From: Achatina immaculata
Lineage: Eukaryota; Mollusca; Gastropoda; Stylommatophora; Achatinidae
Reading direction: 5' to 3'
Assembly (NCBI GenBank): GCA_009760885.1
Contig: CM019718.1
Coordinates: 25,518,133 to 25,582,132 of the forward strand
Length of the DNA stretch: 64,000 nt
Part shown: one piece after another, positions 53,285 to 64,000 of the stretch
Numbering within the stretch: the stretch's first letter is position 1
Layout: each line of letters opens with the position of its first letter
Notes under the pieces: model-generated
What the model saw: the letters and a program-made list of their open reading frames with translations, nothing else
Told to the model about the DNA's origin: nothing
The model's database searches: none
Made by a program: the position numbers and the translations under genes

Positions 53285-53990
53285 CTTCCAGAATTCTAAC
53301 CTGCTGTGATGTTTTCAAATCCGTCTCTTCCCAGAGAATCTATCCGTGCCGTGCCTACTGGCGTAGCCGGTCGTAACTCTTCACCTGTCTGTTTTGCGCT
53401 GTCTCTATGAGTTTTCTGGTGCTTTCTTTCATTCTGTCCTGCCAATCCGTCCAGGATTTTCTCTCTTTGTCTACCTCGGATTCTTTTCACCTCTACTGCT
53501 GTCACGACGTGTTCTAGTCTGCCTTTTCTCATGACATGTCCTTCAACTTTAGACTGTCTTTTTCCCGGACTTTTGTAATTATTTGTCTTCTCGAATCGGT
53601 CTCTTTCAAAACTTCTTCATTTGATTCTCTTTCTGCCCATGGTGTCCTTAACATTCTTCTAAGAAACCAAATTCCCAAGGCTTCCATGCGTTGCTGTATC
53701 TCTTTAGTAACTGTCCAGGCTCCACATACATAGATCAGAAGTAGCTCTATGTAGCACTGAAGCATCCTTCCAGTGCATGTCGACTGAATTGTTATTAGGG
53801 TTTTAATTTCATTACTTCTTTTATTGACTTTTGTTAGATTCTCGTGCCAGCTTATCTGTCATTGGCACTCTTAACATTCTTCTAAACATAAAATACTTAT
53901 CTGCTGCCCCTAGAAATCTTTGCACTGGTCTGTTTATTGTCCGCGAGAAACATACCACATTTTCACTTGCTACAAAATTCTAGTTCATGG
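53285..53990 (-). mobile_element. LINE family C tail
   Basis: Minus-strand frames: QCYIELLLIYVCGAWTVTKE, ALGIWFLRRMLRTPWAERE, SLKLKDMS, then MRKGRLEHVVTAVEVKRIR and RGRQREKILDGLAGQNE. The part at 53860-53960 is a second degenerate match to the FLRRMLR region, so two overlapping tails may be present. Broken. Confidence 0.8.
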
Positions 53991-53994
53991 TTAC

Positions 53995-55710
53995 AGATCA
54001 CAACAGCAACAACAACAACAACAAAATAACATATGGAGCGTTTGTCTTTCATGAAAATAATTCTTTTAGATTTTGGCTACAAATCACCACAAAACGTCTA
54101 TTGTCGCTGAAATGCCGTTATTCTGTGTACTTACGTGTTGTCTGTTGATGTTTACTCACGCAAGAAATGGAATTTTTAAAAAATGTATAGACTCTGTCGC
54201 CACGTCAGATACGGCGTAGAAAGAGAAAGGAGAAAATACAGAAGTCTATGATCAAATATGGCGTCTGTCATTGACGTCTGCGAGACTGGACAATAATCAC
54301 GGAACTCAGCCTCGTTCCAGCTTTACCCGTTGAATTTTTAAGTGCGGGCTGGCGGTCATGATAGCTGGTGTTTTTTTAAATTTTTTTATATCCACAGGAT
54401 AATAAGAACACGAGGAAATGCCTTCCCGTGTGATATCATGCCTATATCCTCAGTAAGTCTCACACGATCCCTGACCTGATGTGACACAGTCTGCATACAG
54501 ATAGGCTACCAGGGAAAAGGCCTGCCGTGGTTTGCCAGATCCTAATCCTTTTCCTTTCGATTAAAAAAAAAATTACAATAGCTCAACAGCCGCTGTCATT
54601 AAATTGTCATTAAAATATCACTTAAAACATCACTGTTGAGCGATTTGTGAAGATGCTCACATATTCATTGTGATATGCCGGTGCCATGAATGAGCAAAAA
54701 ATGGTGGAGCAAATTTAACAGAACGAGCCTTGTTGCTTTTTTTTTTTTTAAACAGAACTGTAGTAATACTTGTTCTTACACGGAGCCAACTGTTTTATCA
54801 CTGTTTGTTTGTTTGTTTATTTGTTTGTTTGTTTTGCAAAGATACCTTGTAGGCATTATGAAAGGCGATTCATTTCCAGTGCTCGGTAGATAATATGTTC
54901 CAATATTGTACAAAAACAATCACGAATTTAAGGATACTACTTACGTATGTGAGGGACCTCATATGTAATATTGTTTCATAGAAACTTCTTTTCTCTTTAT
55001 GGACTGTAAAAGGCGATTATGCTTTACTTTGACGTTTTCCGCCTTTTATAAACATCGCCTATAGCTATACAGACGTTTGATGAAAGAGGGAACGACGTTA
55101 AAAGAAACATAGAACGATGTTTGAGAACGATCTTAGAGGACGCTGTAACGACGTCTGAGGAATCTAGACATTTTTACAAACAGGAAACAACGCCTTGGCA
55201 CAATAAAGTACCACAGCACGATACTGTATGCTTGGACCTTGACAAGAACCATAAACAAATCACTTTTAGACAGAAATGTCTAAAAAATGCTTTCTTTATT
55301 ATTTTTTTAAAGGTTTGGCCACGCAATTATGTGCTCTGTTCTACGCTTCAGGAAGCTGCAATTACGTTTGAGAAAGCTAAGAACGATGTCACGACAGCCA
55401 GACATGTCTGAAAGCTTCTGAAGGCTATTACTCAAACTGTTGTCTTAAAATACATATTTTTTTTCCTTAATAGCCTAACTACGCCCATTTAGTGTCACGC
55501 CAAACCATCCAGTTGCATGGAAAGAAACAATATCTATTTTCTTCTCTTGGGGTTCTCCATTGTCTGTATATTGTTACTTGTTCTCATTTTAACCCTGTTA
55601 CTCCGTGAAGACATCTAGGAGTGTTAGTGCCCATATTTTCCTTCATCTGTTTGTACGCTAGAGGGTGATGTGGTCAGTATCACGCCTGGCCGTCTTTCTT
55701 TCCCCAGCTC
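53995..55710. other. Intergenic sequence without recognisable gene
   Basis: Contains a (GTTT)n tract at 54805-54833. A 96-codon frame at 55121-55411 is of unknown status. No splice-supported exon or RNA gene recognised. Confidence 0.45.
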
Positions 55711-55714
55711 CAGA

Positions 55715-55835
55715 AAAAGTCAGGTACCCATTTCTACAGCAGGGGTCACTGAGGCGCCTCCGGCCGGATTCGAACCACCAGTCCTCGCCATGAGAGACTA
55801 ATGCACTAACCATTTTGCCACTCACGCGCCTTTAT
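55715..55835 (-). mobile_element. tRNA-derived SINE, well-preserved head
   Basis: The minus strand reads GGCGCGTGAGTGGCAAAATG, then GTTAGTGCATTAGTCTCTCA (A-box region) and GGACTGGTGGTTCGAATCCG (perfect B box GGTTCGAATCC), followed by a SINE body including TGTAGAAATGGGTACCTGA. It matches 190-325 in order. The non-tRNA body and dispersed copy argue against a functional tRNA. Confidence 0.7.
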
Positions 55836-55839
55836 TGTG

Positions 55840-56875
55840 TCTTTAGTCTTTGCCCACAAGTATAATCTGTCTAGCTTGGCATGTAACTTGTTTTTCGTGT
55901 CTCGCTGATCCTCTCTGTTGTTGTTGTTGTTTCTTTCAACTTTATCAGCTTTCATAGACTTCTCCCACTTTCATCCTTGTGTAATAAAATATCAATGTAT
56001 TGGATATATGATATACGAGAATGGGTCCAAAAGTAACAACAAATCATAGGACGTAACCATTTAAAGATATGTGAAAAGACTCGAGGATGAGTAAAAAAAA
56101 ATGTTGTCACATACTTTTCAATGGCTGTATCCCTTGATTGTGGTTACTTTTCGACTCTCGCTTGTGCATTAATAATACGATAAAACATTTTGGCCATACA
56201 TAAAGAATTTTGCTTTGCTGAAAGGAAACTGACTCGCAAAGTCCTTTTTCTTTTCAAACAGTGAACAAGAAAGAAAGGATCCATAGAACTAAATAAAGAA
56301 TTTCTCTTCTACCTACGAACTTATAATTACTGCGTTACAAGAACATTCAGTGCACTCAGTTTACGTTGAATGCTGGACTGGGCACCGAAGCAGATATGGG
56401 AATGTTCTGACTGCAGTCTATTTCCTGAGATCAATAAATAGATCAATCACTTTAGGTCCATCGATTGATATAATGAAATGTTGATGCTACTGAAAATAAT
56501 GAATGATATTAAACATGATTTAACTTTTTTGCTCCTGAATTTGCCCCTGCCCATTCTCTAGTAGGATAAATTTTGGAGAAATTTTGGTAGAAATAAATTC
56601 GGAAGAAACCCTGTAATTTAAAAACATGGTTTGGGTTAGTATTGGGCTAGAAATGTCCTTCTTTTCATTTTATTTATACTTTAAATATCGATCTGAGCAT
56701 TGACTGGCATAGGCGTGCAAGATCTACCAGCACTGCCAGGGTTGTCTTGGCGTCAAAGGGTCAAAAAGCAAGTAGGAAAGAGAGCATCCAGTTATCAGAG
56801 GAATGATGGCAATCAAGAGCCTGGCAAAGAGGAGCAGGTCAGAATCTTCAGACAACGTGCGGCAACAAGAACAGA
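55840..56875. other. Intergenic sequence
   Basis: AT-rich. No gene recognised. Confidence 0.45.
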
Positions 56876-56879
56876 TTGT

Positions 56880-57385
56880 CATCTTGTCTTTATAGTCCTA
56901 ATCTTCTGGACGCTCAGTAAAGACATACAAAGAAGACTGAAATCAGCTGAAATGTAGTTCTTAACATGAATACTGAAGGTACCACGGACAGCGAGAAAAT
57001 CAAATGAGGAAGTTCTGAAAGAGGCACAGGAAACAAGGAAACTATTATGACGAAGGTCAGAAAACGACAACCCAGATTTGTGAGGCACGTTTTGAGGAGA
57101 GGCGAGCCAGAGCACCTAATGGCAGAGTAGAAGGTAGAAGAGTAGAAGGTAGAAGAGTAGAAGGTAGAAGAAACAGAGAGATAGACAGAGAGAAAGGATG
57201 TTTGATGGTTTGGCATCCTGGCATGAGAAACGCTCAGTGACAAGCCTGTTGAGATGCGCAAGGGATCGAGGGTTAGATGCGCAAGGGATCGAGGGTTAGA
57301 TGCACAAGGGATCGAGGGTTAGATGCACAAGGGATCGATGGTTATGGAGGGACATGATATCTACGCCCGTCGGCCGGGACTTTGA
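56880..57385 (+). mobile_element. LINE family C tail
   Basis: Degenerate reading: QRRLKSAEM then a stop, RKRQPRFVRHVLRRGEPEHL, REKGCLMVWHPGMRNAQ and MISTPVGRD. It parallels 48400-48895 (EHLMATGKIEGRR, MVSYARRQG). A 23-bp tandem unit GGGATCGAGGGTTAGATGC expanded inside it at 57262-57340. Confidence 0.75.
57262..57340. repeat. 23-bp minisatellite, 3.5 copies
   Basis: Units of GATGCGCAAGGGATCGAGGG plus TTA. Confidence 0.93.
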
Positions 57386-57403
57386 GAGAGAGAGAGAGAG
57401 AGA
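57382..57403. repeat. (GA)n microsatellite
   Basis: Eleven GA units at the end of the LINE-C tail. Confidence 0.9.
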
Positions 57404-57884
57404 GACTTCTGTTTCAAAACCAGCATTTTCCTCTTGTGTTTTAGGTATCTGTTGCCCTTCCTTCCACCATTTACGACTTTTATTCCAACGTAAATACTCT
57501 AGATATCATGCACGAGAACCATTTTACGTCATGGGCATAATGTAGCCTGCCACATATCATTATCTCAACCCATTAGCCACAATTTTCTGTGCTCCTGTGA
57601 TTAGCCAGCATGGTAAACATGCGTGTTTCTGTACAGAGCATGGCGTCAATTATCTGTTCGATATTCTCTTGGCTTGTCCAGCTGATTGCATACGTTCTGA
57701 GCGGTCTGTGAGATTTTGCTGAGTAACTGTTCACAGAACTACAGAACTAATCAGTCTTGAATCTCCGGGCAAGCTCTCTGTTACAGTTTCAACCATTGAC
57801 TGTCAGGTAGGGGAGTTTCATAGAGTGTTTTGTTTTTCTTCTGCATCTTTTTTTTGTCTTTATTTTGTCATATTACTTTGCCTT

Positions 57885-58108
57885 ATAGTACTACTACTAT
57901 TACTAATACTATTGCTACTCCTGCACAACTGCTGCAGGTACTACTACTACTGCTGCTGCTACTACTACTACTACTACTACTGATACTAGTACTACTACTA
58001 CTGATACTGATACTACTACTATTACTACTGCTATTACTACTATTGTTACTATTGATACTGCTACTACTACTACTGATACTGCTACTACTATTGCTGCTGC
58101 TGCTGCTG

Positions 58109-58151
<43 letters not shown>

Positions 58152-58420
58152 AACTACTACTACTAATACACTTGCTGCTGATGTTACAATTGCTAATAAA
58201 GTTACCACAACTGCTACTATTGCTATTACTTGTGTTTATTACCATTAATACTACTATAACTACCATAACAACCGCTGCTACTATTACTATTAGTTCAGTC
58301 ACTACTATTACTAACACTATGACTAATACCGTTATTATTATTCTTACTATTTATCACAACTGCAACCACAACAACAGCGAAAGCTACTGCTATTACTGCT
58401 GCCACTGCGACTCGTACTGA
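57885..58420. repeat. Interrupted (ACT)n/(GCT)n array
   Basis: Over 500 bp of imperfect trinucleotides producing poly-L, poly-S and poly-V frames on both strands. Not coding. Confidence 0.95.
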
Positions 58421-58433
58421 TGTTACCTATGGT

Positions 58434-58560
58434 TGCCAGAAGTCCCCGTTTCCCTGGACAGTCCAGGTTTTTTAAATTAAAAAAGAAACTCACAGCATCG
58501 AATAATATTTTCGGGACACCTATTTGTCCGATTTTTGTTTTTCCTTCCAAATGAAATAAT
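58434..58560. mobile_element. Possible 5' terminal region of the hAT element
   Basis: GGTTGCCAGAAGTCCCCGTT and CCTGGACAGTCCAGGTTTTT resemble the GTTGCCAGA-type ends of hAT elements with ZBED/DUF4371-like transposases, by recollection. I did not find the matching right-hand inverted repeat, so the assignment is tentative. Confidence 0.35.
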
Positions 58561-59108
58561 TTTACGTTATAGTTCTTCTCTCGCTCTACAATTTCGGGTT
58601 GACAGAACTGCAGTACATATTTTTAAAACAACAATAATACAGTGAAAACATAATTTGTTATCCCTGTCTCCGAGTTTTAATTGGCTCACATTTCGTGCGG
58701 TTTCGTGTCATTTCGTTTTTCATTCGGTTGTCTTCGCGTAAGAGACGTTTTCTGTTGGTGATGCCATGTTTTCTTCGCTGCTCCGCACCAACAGAAAGCA
58801 AGGAATTGTATGGCAAAACTCACACTCTGGTAACCAAGGAATTACTTCAGTTAAGTTGCGACATTTTCCCTGCTCACTGTCTTATAGTTTACTTGTTTTT
58901 GGAGACTACAGTGGTTGCAAGTTTTCCATGGTTTGGTGGGAAAAATATATGTTTTACTACTATCCGTATTATAACTCTGAAAATAGATAATGCATTTCTG
59001 TAGCCGTAAATATCTTTGAGATTTATGTCTAGTGAAAAAAAAAAACTAAGAAGACGAAATGAGAGCTCTTTCACTATTCTCCGTGTTGAGAGAATGAGAG
59101 AAACCCAT

Positions 59109-59133
59109 TATATATATATATATATATATATAT

Positions 59134-59206
<73 letters not shown>
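59109..59206. repeat. (AT)n microsatellite
   Basis: About 48 AT units with one GATA and one AA interruption. Confidence 0.97.
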
Positions 59207-59208
<2 letters not shown>

Positions 59209-59247
59209 TGCTGGTGTTACAATAACTGCACGAAGTGTTTTAAAAAT

Positions 59248-61706
59248 GCCTAATAGAAAGTGTTCCTTTCAGGGAAAATATTCACAGGAATGGTCTTTTA
59301 TAAAACGAGGGAGAAGTTGCCTGAAGCAGAATGTAAAACGCATAAGTGTTTCTTTGCCATTGAACACGGCGGAAGAGCAGATACAAAAGACCACGTAGCA
59401 CGCGAAACGCATAAAGCAACCACATATTCTACACGCACTTCTAAAAGACTGGATAGTTATTTTGTTCCCAAATCTTCTGAACAGGAAGAATCAGTACAAA
59501 CGGCGAAATTAACAATATGCTATCACACTGCTAAATATCATATATCGTTCAATTCAATTGCACTATCAAGTTAAAATCTAAATTTCTAATAATTCCAAAA
59601 CAGCAAAAAAATGTGTTACTAGGGGAAACTAAAGCAACATCAATAGTAAAATCTATTTTGGATCCTGGTATTACCAAACAACTGCGTGATAATTTAGCAA
59701 ATCCCCACTATTTTACATATTTCGGCAGCTACATAGACCAGGATGGTGATACCAGAAAGGAAGTTAAAATTCGAATTGCAAAAGCAGCATTGACCTTCAA
59801 GAATCTTGAGAACATATGGAATTCAAAAGTTATAAGCACAAAAACCATGTTAAGATTACTCAATTCAAATGTGATACCCACCCTCATTTATGCATGTGAA
59901 AGCTGTAAAACAACTAAAGAAATAGACAAGAAATTAGGTCGAAAACAAATGCCCAAGGAAAATTCTAGGTATAAAGTGGAATGAATTCAAGAACAACGCA
60001 GAGATGAGACAGATGAGCAAACAACAACCTGTCCTTTGGGTGATCAGAAAAATAAGATGGACATATGTCGGTCATGTGAAGAGAAGAAACAATCAGAGGA
60101 TCCCCAAACAAGCTATCAAGTGGAACACAACAGGCCGAAGAAAAAAAAATAGGTCGACCATGTTAAACTCTAAAGAGGGCATTGTTAAGTGAGACCAGTT
60201 CAGTGGGCACAACATCCCTTGATGAGATTGAAAAACTCGCCAAAGACAGGAAATCTGGCGAACTACCATACGGGCCCTGTGTGACGTTTAGCAGCACAGG
60301 AATGATGTAAAACACTATTTTGGTAATGCGATCGACTCTGCTGATCATGATACCGAGAAAAATTTTCTCATTGATTGTTCAATACTCTAGTTCTAAAATG
60401 GTATGACTATAAAACTACTTCAACTAGATTCCTTAAAAAATTAAAGTGCTTCTGAAATAAGCGATTTCAGTGTCAGTGCATTAGAAGAGATCAATATTGA
60501 TAAACGCAAATGCATTGCGTTTTGTGGCGACAACGCAAAATGCGAATTTTGATGGAGTACAAGTTGGGAACAATGCGTTCACAAAACTGAACATGAACTA
60601 AATGAACACCTTCTCAGTGTTGGAAGACTTACGCACATACTTTATAATGCTGTAAAGCCTGCAGCTGATGTTCTGTCTGTAGATTTTAAAACTATAATAA
60701 TTAAACTGTTCACTTATTTCTCAACATTTATTATACCCACGGAAAGACTGGAATAGTTTTGCGAATTTATGTATGTAGACTATAGCACATTCTTTCACAT
60801 ACAAAAACAAGGTGGTTATCTTTGTTTCCTTCAGTGGGAGGGGCAACATAACTTTATGAAGCACTAAAATCGTTTCTTCTCTCGGAAGAAAAAGCATCAG
60901 AACTCTTGATTACACTGTTTGGTTTGTCCAAAAACCAGATGAATGTATTTAATAGATAAGTACTAAACTGGAGAAGGCAGAAAATAGCGTATTAGAAGTA
61001 GGTGTAATTTCAGAGGAAACCCTTACATTTCTAAACCGTCGAAAGGAAGAAGGATCTCTTTCCTTAAAAGTGAAATATATTGTGAAACAAGCAGAAGATG
61101 AAGTAGGCTTGTCAGCTGTAGATATAGACAAATTTTATATTGAGGTGGTAGAGGTTTATGAAACGTACCATGCTCATGTACAGAGATGGGTGACACCTTT
61201 AAGAGAATTTTTCATCTGTGGGTGGATGCTGTTTAGGCTCCGTACCAGCGTGGTGGTCTCAACCTGGAAGAGACTGTAAAGTTTCTGCAGGACAAGGGGC
61301 GGTCAACTGACGATTCATTATTGTTTGATCAGTTCACATATTTGAAGCACTTTACTGAAGCAGTACTCACAACGGCACAAAGGATCAGAACAACTGGAAT
61401 AGAACAATCCAGTCAGGAGGAATGAACCTATTTCTTTGGACAGTCTGAATCTTTTGGGACAGTAGTCGGAGCTTCTAAAACCGTGCGAATTTATCTTTAG
61501 TGCTCCTAAGCATAATGCAGATGTGGAAAGGTTATTTCCCCTCATGAATGTCCAACGAATAGAGGAAAGAAATCGCCTTCGCGTTTCAACAGCTGAAGCA
61601 GTAGTTAAATGTGCTTTTAATTATCCAATGAGCTGCTCAGAACTCCGTGATCATGTCAGTCTGCAGCAAGATCTTCTTTCCAGAACTTTGAAGTCGGATA
61701 AATACT
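59248..61706 (+). pseudogene. Decayed hAT-superfamily transposase (ZBED5/SCAND3-like)
   Basis: Start MPNRKCSFQGKYSQEWSFIK at 59248. After a frameshift comes ECKTHKCFFAIEHGGRADTK with DHVARETHKA, a BED/TTF-like zinc-finger region, then SKRLDSYFVPK and ICYHTAKYHISFNS. Further on: LLGETKATSIVKSILDPGI (59613), LINE-A inserted at about 59718-60310, IAFCGDNAKCEF (60513), VGRLTHILYNAVKPAADVL, VDFKTIIIKLFTYFST, and the C-terminal dimerisation-type end FSAPKHNADVERLFPLMNVQ with RIEERNRLRVSTAEA. Order and motifs match hAT transposases of the type that gave rise to ZBED5-like genes. At least five frameshifts and many stops, so it is not functional. Confidence 0.8.
59718..60310 (+). mobile_element. LINE family A tail nested in the hAT pseudogene
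   Basis: Reads YFGSYIDQDGDTRKEVKIRI, AKAALTFKNLENIWNSKVIS, TKTMLRLLNSNVIPTLIYAC, then after a shift RKIRWTYVGHVKRRNNQRIP. It ends near 60310 with the A-family 3' sequence TGTGACGTTTAGCAGCACAG. hAT coding sequence continues on both sides. Confidence 0.85.
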
Positions 61707-61709
61707 AGG

Positions 61710-62095
61710 AGCAGAACATAGGACGGCGGGACAATGCAGGGTCTTGAAGGTAAATAACCGAAAGAAAAATACATTCCTACACAGATAAAGAATGTTCTAC
61801 AACCCATGAATCAATTTTGAGCTTTTTAAATATCAAAATGCGTGCACAGTATAAAACATTAAAATTAGGTTTTATACATACATGAGATACTAATAATTTC
61901 TGCTTTTCTGAGATGAACAATATCATTAGTATGGAGTACTTTGTTCTTTCCTTGGATATGCTGTATGAAAACAAAATTCACTAATCTTTATTCGTAATTA
62001 GTGATGATACTTCAACAGCATTTTTACTTCTTTTCAGTTTGAGAAAAACGTTCCGGTTTTTCATTTACAGAATCTGGCAGTCCTAGATATTACCA
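61710..62095. other. Intergenic sequence
   Basis: No gene recognised. It may contain the lost right end of the hAT element. Confidence 0.35.
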
Positions 62096-62098
62096 CTT

Positions 62099-62099
<1 letters not shown>

Positions 62100-62178
<79 letters not shown>
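62100..62178. repeat. (AGT)n microsatellite
   Basis: About 26 perfect units. Confidence 0.97.
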
Positions 62179-62179
<1 letters not shown>

Positions 62180-62324
62180 AGTTTCTATTATTAGTACTAC
62201 AGCTACTACTGCTGCTAGTAATATTTCTGCTACTACTATCACATTAATAACAGGAAATATTTATACTATTACAGTACTACAACTACTATCACAACAACCG
62301 CCACCATCAATACCGCTGCTTTTG

Positions 62325-62550
62325 CACCATTAATACTACTTCTACTACTGCTACTTCTGTTACTACTACTGCTACTTCTGTTACTACTGCTGCTACTTCT
62401 GTTACTACTGCTGCTACTTCTGTTACTACTGCTGCTACTTCTGTTACTACTGCTGCTACTTTTGTTACTACTGCTGCTACTTCTGTTACTACTGCTGCTA
62501 CTTCTGTTACTACTGCTGCTACTTCTGCTACTACTGCTGCTACCCCTACC
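62325..62550. repeat. 21-bp minisatellite, about 10 copies
   Basis: Units of TACTACTGCTGCTACTTCTG plus T, itself built of trinucleotides. The minus-strand frame VVTEVAA is translated repeat. Confidence 0.95.
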
Positions 62551-62769
62551 TTCGTAGGGAAATCATTCACTAATATGAATAGCTCAGAGGATACTGATCC
62601 GGCATTTCTACACAGAAAGCAATGAACTACCTGGTTCAGATCCTACCGGCTGATCTTTTACTGAGAGAAAAGTTCTTTTTGAAACTATCGCGTGGTCTTT
62701 GAAGTTATCATCATTGAGATTATGTGCAATAATCTGAAAATGGACAACATACACTACAGCAAAGCTTCA

Positions 62770-62985
62770 GTGCATTAGGGAATGCTAGCGTCAAGTTTGG
62801 AGAACCATAGCTGACCACGACCCTGTCCCACCTCTCCGTTGGTGACCCCAGTGAGGTAAAAGCCTTAACCTGGCTAATGGAGCACACATTGCCATAGTCC
62901 CCATGGTTGGTGGAGTCTGCTAAAGAAGTACTGCACACCCCCTGCCTTTTAGCTCCGTTCAGTGACTGAAAAATAGCTACTATGA
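62770..62985 (+). mobile_element. Dispersed repeat family G, second copy
   Basis: Contains CCTTAACCTGGCTAATGGAG, CATAGTCCCCATGG and GCTAAAGAAGTACTGCACAC, matching the complement of 43255-43480 in order. No GAA tail here; it runs into a minisatellite. Confidence 0.6.
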
Positions 62986-63248
62986 CCTGCTACCATGACC
63001 TGCTATCATGACCTGCTACCATGACTTGCTGCCATGACCTTCTACCATGACCTGCTGCCATGACCTGCTACCATGACCCTGCTACCATGACCTGCTACCA
63101 TGACTTGCTACCATGACCTGCTACCATGACCTGCTACCATGATCCTGTTAGCATGACCTGTTACCATGATCCTGTTAGCATGACCTGTTACCATGATCCT
63201 GTTACCATGACCTGCTACCATGATCCTGTTACCATGACCTGTTACCAA
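62985..63248. repeat. 13/14-bp minisatellite, about 20 copies
   Basis: Units of CCATGACCTGCTA and, to the right, CCATGATCCTGTTA, partly as alternating dimers. The 64-codon plus-strand frame (MTCYHDPV) is translated repeat. Confidence 0.95.
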
Positions 63249-63432
63249 GCCGACACGATGCTGTGCCTCAACATCTTCATGGCATCGGCAGCAAACAACA
63301 CTAGTTCGCGTTTCCAGTGAGACTGAAGAGGGGGAAGATTTTTTTGCTTAAATATTATAAAACATTGTGATGTTTGTGAACTGGAAAGGGGTCCATGCAA
63401 AGAATTTTTTTTATTATAATGTAGTTATAAAG

Positions 63433-63668
63433 GTTTTGAACACGTTAAACGTCATGATAATCTAGAGAAGACCGTCTTGGAAGGTTACATAATGGGAAAA
63501 GGAAAGAGAGGAAGACCAAGGCGAAGATGGCTGCAAGACATTGTTGATGATCTGCAAATGGATGCATCAGCAGCGGGGCATCTTGCTCACAACCGAGAGG
63601 TCTACAGGAGAGCTGTTAGGGAGGCAAAGTTCCACAAGGGACATGCAAATGAATGAATGAATGAATGA
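63433..63668 (+). mobile_element. LINE family B tail
   Basis: Reads HVKRHDNLEKTVLEGYIMGK-like sequence, then RGRPRRRWLQDIVDDLQMD, ASAAGHLAHNREVYRRAVRE and KFHKGHANE, ending in (GAAT)n at 63648-63668. It is the last 75 codons plus tail. 5' truncated. Confidence 0.87.
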
Positions 63669-63669
63669 A

Positions 63670-64000
63670 GTTATAACAGTATAAAAATGTTTACTTTATA
63701 GCTTAATGTGAAGCTGTCAGTATTTAATAATTGTAAAACTTCTTAAGTTCTAACAGTTCAGTGCTCAAATATGTAAAATAAGCGAGAGTTCACTGAAACA
63801 TATGCTACGAACTGTGAAATTCGCTCAACCAATACGTGTACCTCTTTATGTGGGAATATATGCCAAGCCAGCAGCTCAGAAAAAAAAGCATACAAGAAAG
63901 AAAAACAAAACCACTCTTCCTAAAGCGTTGAAGAAAACAATTAATGATAAAGGAAGATCTTGCAGGCAAACTAAAGCCAGGACTCGTCCATCTACCTACA
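63670..64000. other. Right edge, nothing recognised
   Basis: A possible frame starting near 63781 continues off the window, but no family is evident. Confidence 0.35.

Noticed and set aside
55715..55835. Functional tRNA gene on the minus strand
   Set aside because: Both boxes are good, but a second diverged copy at 190-325 shares the non-tRNA body, so it is a SINE.
57830..58420. 196-codon Leu-rich membrane protein
   Set aside because: It is the translation of an interrupted (ACT)n/(GCT)n array, with poly-Ser and poly-Val frames on the other strand.

Overview
This is a eukaryotic, AT-rich, repeat-dominated genomic window, almost certainly from an animal. It has no dense gene layout, one spliced gene with large introns, many 5'-truncated non-LTR retrotransposon (LINE) tails, tRNA-derived SINEs, hAT-type DNA-transposon remnants, and very long minisatellites and microsatellites. 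The LINE C-terminal proteins and a 223-bp piece of 18S rRNA look lophotrochozoan, most like a gastropod mollusc. That taxonomic call is inference from recalled family resemblance, not a search.

Layout. 1-4.4 kb: SINE, two LINE-C tails, a 37-bp minisatellite, microsatellites. 4.8-5.8 kb: an unrecognised 324-codon ORF that may be a host gene. 6.1-9.6 kb: a 3.3-kb pyrimidine-rich 22-bp minisatellite apparently grown inside a hAT-like MITE. 10-14.3 kb: LINE-A tails and a 35-bp minisatellite split by a 1.1-kb retroposon. 14.7-25.2 kb: MITE, SINE, a compact 421-bp retroposon with target-site duplications (TSDs), LINE-A with readable reverse transcriptase (RT) motifs, LINE-B nested in LINE-A, long GATA and GAT tracts. 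25.7-36.9 kb: five minisatellites, including a 5.5-kb 33-bp array. 38.4-43.6 kb: LINE-C, -D, -B and -A tails and a MITE. 44.7-52.4 kb: a minus-strand gene for a secreted protein, two coding exons in matching splice phase around a 7.2-kb intron. 52.8-64 kb: more LINE and SINE tails, a decayed hAT transposase with a LINE-A inside it, trinucleotide arrays and a LINE-B tail.

Most notable object: 46167-48184, a 2-kb GC-rich insertion flanked by a perfect 13-bp TSD. Read on the minus strand it is 486 bp of presumptive pre-rRNA 5' external transcribed spacer, the first 223 nt of 18S rRNA, a 1.3-kb non-coding body with internal repeats, and a (GAA)n tail. It sits inside the RT domain of an older LINE, which itself sits in the intron of the secreted-protein gene. 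A sister copy at 12833-13966 has its own 12-bp TSD, carries only the body, and starts at nearly the same nucleotide where the body of the larger copy joins 18S. This suggests either a retroposon that once lived in an 18S gene and was co-transcribed from the rDNA promoter, or reverse transcription that jumped from the retroposon RNA to pre-rRNA.

The genes do not form a pathway. The main story is mobile-element activity: several unrelated non-coding or truncated elements share (GAA)n 3' tails, consistent with use of one LINE machinery in trans. All coordinates were read by eye, and repeat boundaries are approximate to about 5-20 bp unless a TSD is stated.
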